From: JAAFHN01 sp031421855
GTDB lineage: Bacteria; Pseudomonadota; Gammaproteobacteria; Burkholderiales; Burkholderiaceae_C
Assembly: GCA_031421855.1 (NCBI GenBank)
Contig: JANOPN010000005.1
Location: 1-30,098 of the forward strand
Direction: 5' to 3'
DNA: 30,098 nucleotides
Shown: piece after piece, positions 25,223 through 30,098 of the stretch
Layout: each line of letters opens with the position of its first letter
Numbering within the stretch: position 1 is the first letter of the stretch
Program-made: the position numbers and the translations under genes
The notes under the pieces: generated by a model
What the model saw: the letters and a program-made list of their open reading frames with translations, nothing else
Databases searched by the model: none
Told to the model about the DNA's origin: nothing

Positions 25223-25519
25223 CTAAGTGGCTTTTCGATGGATGTAATGAACAGCACCCTGACTCACCTTGTCCAGAAATCCATCCGGTTGACTCCATTT
25301 TTTCAGGTAGCGCGAAGCCTCTACCTGTGCCGAAGGCGAATCACCCAAACCAAGCAGTTCCCGCAGTTCGGCATTTCTGATTTTTTGATGATCTTTCAAA
25401 TACTCGCGCACCATTTCGGCGTAGCGCACCGGGTTCAAGCCACGAGTTTTCGTGTACGCAGCTTTGCCCTTCAACTCTTTGGCAACTCCTTTGGTCAAGT
25501 GAAATGTCGCTGAGGGCAC
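25223..25519 (-). pseudogene. C-terminal remnant of an AlbA_2/ATP-binding-type protein
   Basis: A 98-codon frame from GTG 25519 reads VAKELKGKAAYTKTRGLNP, then a winged-helix-like MVREYLKDHQKIRNAELREL, and VEASRYLKKWSQPDGFL. I recognise this as the C-terminal part of the larger AlbA_2-domain (RecG-like) ATP-binding proteins that often sit within type I restriction operons; the N-terminal catalytic part is absent. An AGGAG lies 3 nt before the GTG with an in-frame TAG just upstream, so a short protein could still be made. The interpretation as a remnant rests on recall of the family, not on a search. Confidence 0.6.
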
Positions 25520-25554
25520 ATGCTCCTACTTGAAAGCCATTCGTGGCGCGACAC

Positions 25555-26424
25555 CTAGCGATTCGACCCAGTGGCTTGCCATGTCATTGATTCCATGTCA
25601 AATTGCCCGTTGCTCCGAGGAACCATCCGCTTTGATTCAACACGCAAGTGGTTCGCAACCTGTTGTAGCTTCGATTGCATTCCACACGGCATCGCGTATC
25701 CCGCAATCAATGCGGTGATTCGAACAAACTCCGGATCGACCTTGACGTACTGCCCTTTGGCGTTGAGACAAACCAAACGCACTTCCTGCTCGTAGGCCCA
25801 ATCTGAGTGCTTGCTCGCCATCACACGCTGTAGAAATTGATGGGGTGTAAACATCGCCTCAGAGATGCAAAACGATGGGGTTTCAGACGCGTACACCACT
25901 GGCACATAGCGAAAATTTGGTTGCTGCTTACCCCAGTCAACTTCATATTCAATGCAAAAACCTTGCCCGTCGTTGGCGTAGTGAGCCCACATGAGGCGGC
26001 TGTCCCACTGTGGCGTCAGGCAAACCACGCCAAACTGCGCAATTCGCGTTTCGATGGCAGCGCTCAGGCGTTGGTCCCAGTTCCACTCCTCATCACAGCG
26101 ATCTGCCACCCAATCCTGAAACACCCGTAACAAAGCCGGATCTATCAGAAGTGCGCCTTGGTACATTGCCGGGTTTGCCAACAGGCAGGCCAAGGCGCAG
26201 CGCCTTGCTGTCGTAAATTGAGGCTCATCGCACCAGCGATCCAACACTAAATTTCTGATGTTTGGCTTCATATCCAACAAGTCGTTAAATTTTGCTGGAT
26301 CGGAAAACCACACTTCGCCGTCTTTCAGCGAGCTCAGACGATCATTGCAAGCTTTGGGAATTGGCTGGAATCGGTAGAGTTGTCTTGCAGCGATGATGGT
26401 GTTATGCGATTTTTGTGATTTCAT
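25555..26424 (-). CDS. DUF2971 domain-containing protein
   Basis: This 289-aa protein has the DUF2971 pattern: LYRFQPIPKACNDRLSSLKD with GEVWFSDPAKFNDLLD near the N-terminus, then GVVCLTPQWDSRLMWAHYAN with GFCIEYEVDW, and SDWAYEQEVRLVCL. ATG 26424 is chosen over TTG 26439 because GAGGA lies about 8 nt upstream. The biochemical function of DUF2971 is not established; such genes are frequently found in accessory and defence-rich regions. It overlaps the 3' end of the cyclase-like fragment by 23 bp, so the two were probably cotranscribed. Confidence 0.82.
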   Translation of the reverse strand: MKSQKSHNTIIAARQLYRFQPIPKACNDRLSSLKDGEVWFSDPAKFNDLLDMKPNIRNLVLDRWCDEPQFTTARRCALACLLANPAMYQGALLIDPALLRVFQDWVADRCDEEWNWDQRLSAAIETRIAQFGVVCLTPQWDSRLMWAHYANDGQGFCIEYEVDWGKQQPNFRYVPVVYASETPSFCISEAMFTPHQFLQRVMASKHSDWAYEQEVRLVCLNAKGQYVKVDPEFVRITALIAGYAMPCGMQSKLQQVANHLRVESKRMVPRSNGQFDMESMTWQATGSNR

Positions 26425-26824
26425 TTTCAGCTTCCTCAATACCGGTCCGAAGCTTGGAAATCACATAGTTGTACTTTCCCGCCACCAGGTCACGCTCTGA
26501 ATCATGGATTTCATCACGTAATTTCTCTAAGTTCCGAAGCGCTTGGCTTAGCGCTGGAACCCTACTTTCTTTCGCAAGCGAGCTGGAATGGTGTTCTTGA
26601 ATGACGCTGGCAATGCTGATTTCATTTTCGCCATCAAAGCCCCTCGCTATCGAGGCAAAGGGCAGTGTGCTTGAACTGCGAATGCAGTCCACTGCTTGAT
26701 TGCTCAGGACCACTCTGCCAAAAACTGCCTGACGCGACTCAATTTGGTAAGCGTCAATGAACGCTGGACCAAATGCCGGGCCATCATCTTCATGAACCAA
26801 CGCCCCCTTGGAGATCAATGTCAT
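26402..26824 (-). pseudogene. Nucleotide-cyclase-like protein, 5' end removed by IS4 element
   Basis: A 140-codon frame from ATG 26824 reads ISKGALVHEDDGPAFGPAFI then DAYQIESRQAVFGRVVLS. This resembles the FGPA..AY.LES segment of cyclase-homology-domain proteins that begin with FVAFIDILGF-like sequence; that N-terminal half, with the expected catalytic metal site, is missing. The cut falls at the left inverted repeat of the IS4-family element, and the ATG used here is itself inside that repeat. No ribosome-binding site precedes it. The C-terminal ~60 residues are helical and charged. Assignment to the cyclase-like family is by eye and moderate. Confidence 0.6.
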
Positions 26825-26835
26825 TAAGTTAAGCC
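26816..26835 (+). repeat. IS4-family element, left terminal inverted repeat
   Basis: CAATGTCATTAAGTTAAGCC, identical over 20 bp to the reverse complement of 28192-28211. On the minus strand it provides the ATG of the truncated cyclase-like frame. Confidence 0.9.
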
Positions 26836-26875
26836 GTTGCGTGGTACAATAAGTCACGTAACCTACTGATTCTAA

Positions 26876-28189
26876 ACAACAAAATGTCCAACGCTATGCG
26901 GAACTCGGGCCAGTCTCATACTGGCGGAACTCGCTCGCACCCTGGGCGGGCAGACCTTTCTTGAAACCCATCGCGACAAGCCTTCTGACTTCAGTCGCAA
27001 GCGCAGTCTTCCCCTGCCTGTCCTCGTCGGTTTCTTACTCCAGCTGTGCGGCGGTGTCGCGCTACAAGGTGCGCTGGATGCCTTTTTCATTGAATTGCAC
27101 CGACACTCGGGCTTTGTGCGCGAGGTCACCAAGAGCGCTTTTTGTCAAGCCCGTCAAAAGCTCAAGTCTTCTGCCTTTCAGGCGCTGAATCGATTTTGGG
27201 TCGAGCGTTGGCATGCGCAAGCGCCCTTTGAGCGCTGGTGCGGACTTCGAGTGGTTGCCGTTGATGGCACTTGTGTTCGCTTGCCGCGCTGGATCGAGAA
27301 CATCAATGCCTATGGCTGGGGGCCGATGGGAGACGGCTCGGTGGTGATGGCGCGCTGTGTGGCGCTGTTTGCCACAGCAACCCGACAGGTGTTGGACATC
27401 ACTGTGGGGCGCTACGACTTGGGTGAGCGTGAGTTGCTGATGCAGTCGCTGGGGATGATTCAGTCGGACGATGTGTTGGTGCTCGATCGAGGCTACCCAG
27501 CTTGGTGGCTCTTTGCGGGGTTGCAGGCCAAGGCGGTGGCGTTTTGCGCACGGGTCGAGGGTTGCTCTTGGCCTCAAGTCGATCAATTTGTCAAATCAAC
27601 ACAAAGCGATACCATCGTTGAACGCGCGGTTGACACAAAGTCGCGCAACAAGCTGGCGGCCATGGGCTTGGTGGCAGCGCCGCTGACGCGCCTGCGCTTG
27701 GTCAAGGTGGTGTTGCCCAATGGACGCTTGGAGGTGTTGATCACGTCGCTGTTGGATACCGAGCGCTTCCCAAACCACATGTTTGGCCCCCTGTATCGCA
27801 GCCGATGGGGCGTGGAGGAGGCCTTCAAAACCCTGAAACATCGCCTAAATTTAGAGGGTTTCAGCGGGGAGTTGCCGCAGTCGATTGAGCAAGAGATACA
27901 CGCCAAGGCGCTGATGTGCAATATCACTCAGGCGATGTGCAGCGAGGCGAGCGAGCAACTGGATGAATCGCACAAAGCCGGTTGCCAAATCAATCACGCC
28001 TACGCGCTCAAACACGCAAGCCGAGTGATCGTGTGTTGGCTGCGGGGGATTCCTCAAGAGCTGAGCGACATGATCGATGCTGTGGTCGATGCGCTTGCGC
28101 GAACACTGGAGCGACGGCGACCAGGGCGATCATTCCCTCGAAATCACAAGATTGGTGGCGCTCAACGGCCGAGGAAGAACTACCGGTGA
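26876..28189 (+). pseudogene. IS4-family transposase, probable 5' frameshift
   Basis: The DDE catalytic set is present: VAVDGTCVRLP (first Asp), VLVLDRGYPAWW (second Asp) and the YREK signature YRSRWGVEEAFKTLK. Homologous N-terminal sequence (LAELARTLGGQTFLETHRDK, then SDFSRKRSLPLPVLVGFLLQ) is in the open frame from 26876, but that frame has no ATG or GTG before the TTG at 27095. The only good start, ATG 26884, lies one base out of frame. A single-base indel between about 26884 and 26915 would explain this. Expression from TTG 27095 would lack ~70 residues. Otherwise the protein reads intact to 28189. Confidence 0.8.
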
Positions 28190-28191
28190 GA

Positions 28192-28211
28192 GGCTTAACT
28201 TAATGACATTG
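28192..28211 (-). repeat. IS4-family element, right terminal inverted repeat
   Basis: GGCTTAACTTAATGACATTG, the exact reverse complement of the left repeat at 26816-26835. Confidence 0.9.
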
Positions 28212-28288
28212 CGGACACTCTGATGTGTTGACTTTTTTCCGCCAATTGGTTGGCGCAACATCGCTTAATCTGTCTTCAAAGGAAATTA

Positions 28289-29200
28289 GTGAGATACCCC
28301 AATTTCGATGTTTTGCGGCTTTTATTGGCCGTTCAGGTTGCGTTCGTACATGGCTGGGCCTACACAGACACCAAGTTTAACTGGGCCGGGTACATCATGG
28401 CTGTACCTGCTTTCCTTGCAATTAGCGGCTTCTTGGTTCTAAAGAGCTACGAGGAGTCGGGCAGTGTCACCCTTTTCATGAGAAAGCGAGCGCTTCGCCT
28501 ATTGCCAGCATTGGCAGTGTCTATATTATTGTGTTTTGTCCTGTTTAATTGGCAAGTTGCTTGGGATTCTTTCATAATTTGGCTAACAGGTGGATTAATT
28601 TCACGCGGAGATATTTCTAACTCACCTCTTTGGTCACTGGTGTGGGAGGAGTTGGCGTATTTTGTATTGATTGTACTTTGGGGCATCGGCGCTTACATGC
28701 GCAAAATCGCAATCTGGATTTTATTTTTTTCATCACTTCTCATTGTCGATTGGGCGTTGAAATTCAGCAGCCATACACAAATCATAGTGCAATTAATGCC
28801 GGCGTTTTTTATTGGAAACCTCGCTTACCTGTATTGAACTGATTTGTTGAAAGTGCATCCAACCGTTCCATGGTTGATTTTGGCATTGGTTATGTTCAAA
28901 ACAGAAATTCTATTCATTCATCGTTTAGTCGATGTCAGTCCCGTCACTTTTCAATCTTTTGCTGTGGTTTTAGTGGGTATTGCTGGTTTTCGGAGCGTTC
29001 CATTCCGATTTTCAGACATCAGTTATGGCATTTATATTTTTCACATGCCCATTATCATCTATTTAATCAGAAACAACATTGCGACAACAACTCAAAGCAT
29101 GCTGATTTGGCTTCCGCTTCTGCTCATTCCAACGTGTTTGCTGAGCTGGTACGCGATTGAGAAGCCTGCGTTGCGGTTTAAGATCCGCCCGGGCAAGTAA
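28289..29200 (+). pseudogene. Acyltransferase family 3 protein interrupted by one in-frame UGA
   Basis: The gene starts at GTG 28289 (VRYPNFDVLRLLLAVQVAFV) with AAAGGAAA a few bases upstream. The N-terminal half has PNFDVLRLLLA, VPAFLAISGFLV and SLVWEELAYFVLI, the acyltransferase-3 layout with multiple membrane helices. It stops at TGA 28835-28837 after GNLAYLY, and the same frame continues without a break as DLLKVHPTVPWLILALVMFK through GISDISYGIYIFHMP-like sequence (SDISYGIYIFHMPIIIYL) to TAA at 29200. The total length of 303 codons is near family size. One nonsense change is the simplest explanation. The region is AT-richer than its neighbours, suggesting transfer. Such enzymes modify surface polysaccharides. 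Confidence 0.8.
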
Positions 29201-29484
29201 TTTTGTATGAGGGCCAGCGCTGTGACAGGTGAATACGAAAAATAGGGTTTTGCGGGTGACTGTACGAGACAGACTGTGTTGGATTGATCTCCATGAGGTC
29301 GTTCAATCGTTTTGCGAGTCATTCGGTTCAATTTCATTTGTTAGAACGCGTCGTCTGAACAATATCCAAAGCCTAAATTGTTGAACTTGCAGGGAATTTG
29401 GGGTCTAAAATTTAAAGGGTAGCGAATGCGCAGCCCGGTTCTTCGTCGATAGATTGGTGCGGGCATGACTCTGGACCCATCAAC
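29201..29484. other. Gene-less stretch after the acyltransferase gene
   Basis: No convincing coding frame, RNA gene or terminator hairpin was recognised. The stretch ends at the first composite repeat unit. Confidence 0.4.
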
Positions 29485-29597
29485 AATAAATATCAACAAA
29501 CCCAACGGATCCGGTGACCAAGTGCCGATAAAGCACTGAAAGCCCAAAAAACCCTCTTCAGGGCTCTCTGCGTCCTCAGCGCCTCTGCGTTGAACTG
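29485..29597 (-). repeat. Composite repeat unit 1 (includes dispersed repeat copy F)
   Basis: It begins with a dispersed-repeat copy (29485-29521, minus-strand TTGGTCACCGGATCCGTTGG) and continues to a tail, CCTCAGCGCCTCTGCGTTGA, ending in GAACTG at 29597. The same order recurs at 29713-29830 with scattered changes, so it is a ~115-bp unit present twice. Confidence 0.75.
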
Positions 29598-29712
29598 CCC
29601 CCACCAAACAACCGGCATCAGCCACACAGCCGCACGGTGGCCGGGTGCCGCCTCTCACGTGAAACGTCAACTTGCTACCTGATTCTCAGAAAATCGGTGT
29701 TGCAATTGCCAC

Positions 29713-29830
29713 CAAAATTCATAGCGATAAACCCAACGAATCCGGTGACCAGAGGCATAAAAAACCATCGAAATCACTCGAAAACCCTCTGCTCAGCCCT
29801 CTGCGGCCTCAGCGCCTCTGCGTTGAACTG
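29713..29830 (-). repeat. Composite repeat unit 2 (includes dispersed repeat copy G)
   Basis: This is the second copy of the ~115-bp unit: a dispersed-repeat core (29715-29751; minus strand CTGGTCACCGGATTCGTTGG), an AAAACCCTCT spacer and the identical tail CCTCAGCGCCTCTGCGTTGA through GAACTG. Unit starts are 228 bp apart in direct orientation. Confidence 0.75.
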
Positions 29831-29917
29831 TTCCTGCGAAATCTGCGGAAAGCCAGAATCGGGTCCCAAATCTAAAGGGTCGTGCTGCGGGGGGTGTCCC
29901 CGTCAACGCTGTCGTGT

Positions 29918-29941
29918 GATGCATCATCGCGTTGATGCATC
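29918..29941. promoter_or_regulatory. 9-bp perfect palindrome near right edge
   Basis: GATGCATCA (29918-29926) and TGATGCATC (29933-29941) are exact reverse complements with a 6-bp centre. It is about 95-120 bp upstream of a possible start at the right edge, so it might be a regulator site. Inference from symmetry only. Confidence 0.35.
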
Positions 29942-30036
29942 TAATCTGGTGGTTTTGATTGACTTAGGACTGATGTAAAACCCGTTGCTGCGCTCAATGG
30001 GTGTACTTTTTACCGATGTGCGGCAAAATCGTGTGC

Positions 30037-30098
30037 ATGCATGCGAACACCCCGATCTCGAGCGATGGCGACCTTGGCGCGTTGTGGCCTCAGGCTTA
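30037..30098 (+). CDS. Possible start of a gene running off the right edge
   Basis: An ATG at 30037 opens a frame (MHANTPISSDGDLGALWPQA) that is uninterrupted to the window end. Twenty codons are too few to assign a family, and another ATG at 30041 opens a different frame. Coding status is uncertain. Confidence 0.25.
   Translation, partial: MHANTPISSDGDLGALWPQA

Larger units (their letters stand above)
26816..28211 (+). mobile_element. IS4-family insertion sequence, 1396 bp
   Basis: It is bounded by perfect 20-bp terminal inverted repeats: CAATGTCATTAAGTTAAGCC at 26816-26835 and its reverse complement at 28192-28211. It contains one IS4-type DDE transposase frame. The size is normal for the family. 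No direct target duplication is visible: the left flank ends CTTGGAGAT and the right flank begins CGGACACTC. The element interrupts the cyclase-like gene on its left, but the sequence on its right does not continue that gene. Confidence 0.9.

Noticed and set aside
29336..29380. GTTAGAAC-like sequence considered as an integron attC core
   Set aside because: No matching inverse core with the required symmetry and no integrase or cassette array nearby.
29341..29978. Open frames of 67-113 codons around the composite repeats
   Set aside because: They translate the duplicated repeat units in different frames and lack start signals or family motifs.

Overview
The window looks like a chromosomal segment of a Burkholderiales bacterium, most likely Comamonadaceae-like. 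That placement is inferred from gene-family resemblance, GC-rich coding sequence, a DbpA/RecQ/LysE/PhzF/NMT1-type gene mix, and a dispersed palindromic repeat of a kind I associate with this family. No rRNA, tRNA, CRISPR array or phage structural gene was seen.

Left and centre (1-20383) are compact housekeeping and metabolic DNA. A B12-binding-type radical SAM gene runs off the left edge and is divergent from a patatin-like lipoprotein and a histidine-phosphatase-family gene. A minus-strand set follows: NMT1/THI5-like substrate-binding protein, NAD(P)H-quinone-reductase-like flavoprotein, RidA. Next is a MocR-type regulator (4564-6216) facing a tightly coupled plus-strand operon of LysE exporter, EamA exporter, PLP aminotransferase, ABM-fold protein and PhzF-fold protein (6319-10250). 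A long inverted repeat lies in the shared promoter region. DbpA helicase and a Tat-type FecR-domain protein (divergent from an exported DsrE-like protein) follow. Then comes a minus-strand operon of creatininase-family hydrolase, ABC ATPase, ABC permease, cytosine-deaminase-like amidohydrolase and FAD-linked oxidase, with recQ after it. The ABC transporter has no binding protein beside it; the NMT1-like protein about 14 kb away is the obvious candidate partner.

The right part (20594-30098) is accessory and visibly decaying. It has hsdR and a Fic gene but no hsdM or hsdS, a C-terminal remnant of an AlbA_2/ATP-binding-type protein, a DUF2971 protein, and a nucleotide-cyclase-like gene cut off by an IS4-family element (26816-28211). 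The element has 20-bp perfect terminal inverted repeats and no visible target duplication. Beyond it is an AT-richer acyltransferase-3 gene split by one in-frame UGA, then about 900 bp without a convincing gene, carrying two copies of a composite repeat unit.

The most unusual observation is a dispersed repeat (core TTGGTCACCGGATCCATTGG followed by a TGCTA...TAGCA hairpin). It occurs between genes and also inside at least two protein genes, in the same strand and same reading frame. There it adds a near-identical LVTGSI..xATE.IA peptide to a histidine phosphatase and to the linker of the MocR regulator. This resembles in principle the protein-inserted palindromic elements known from Rickettsia. 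A 243-bp MITE-like element fills the gap between dsrE and recQ and supplies part of recQ's stop codon.
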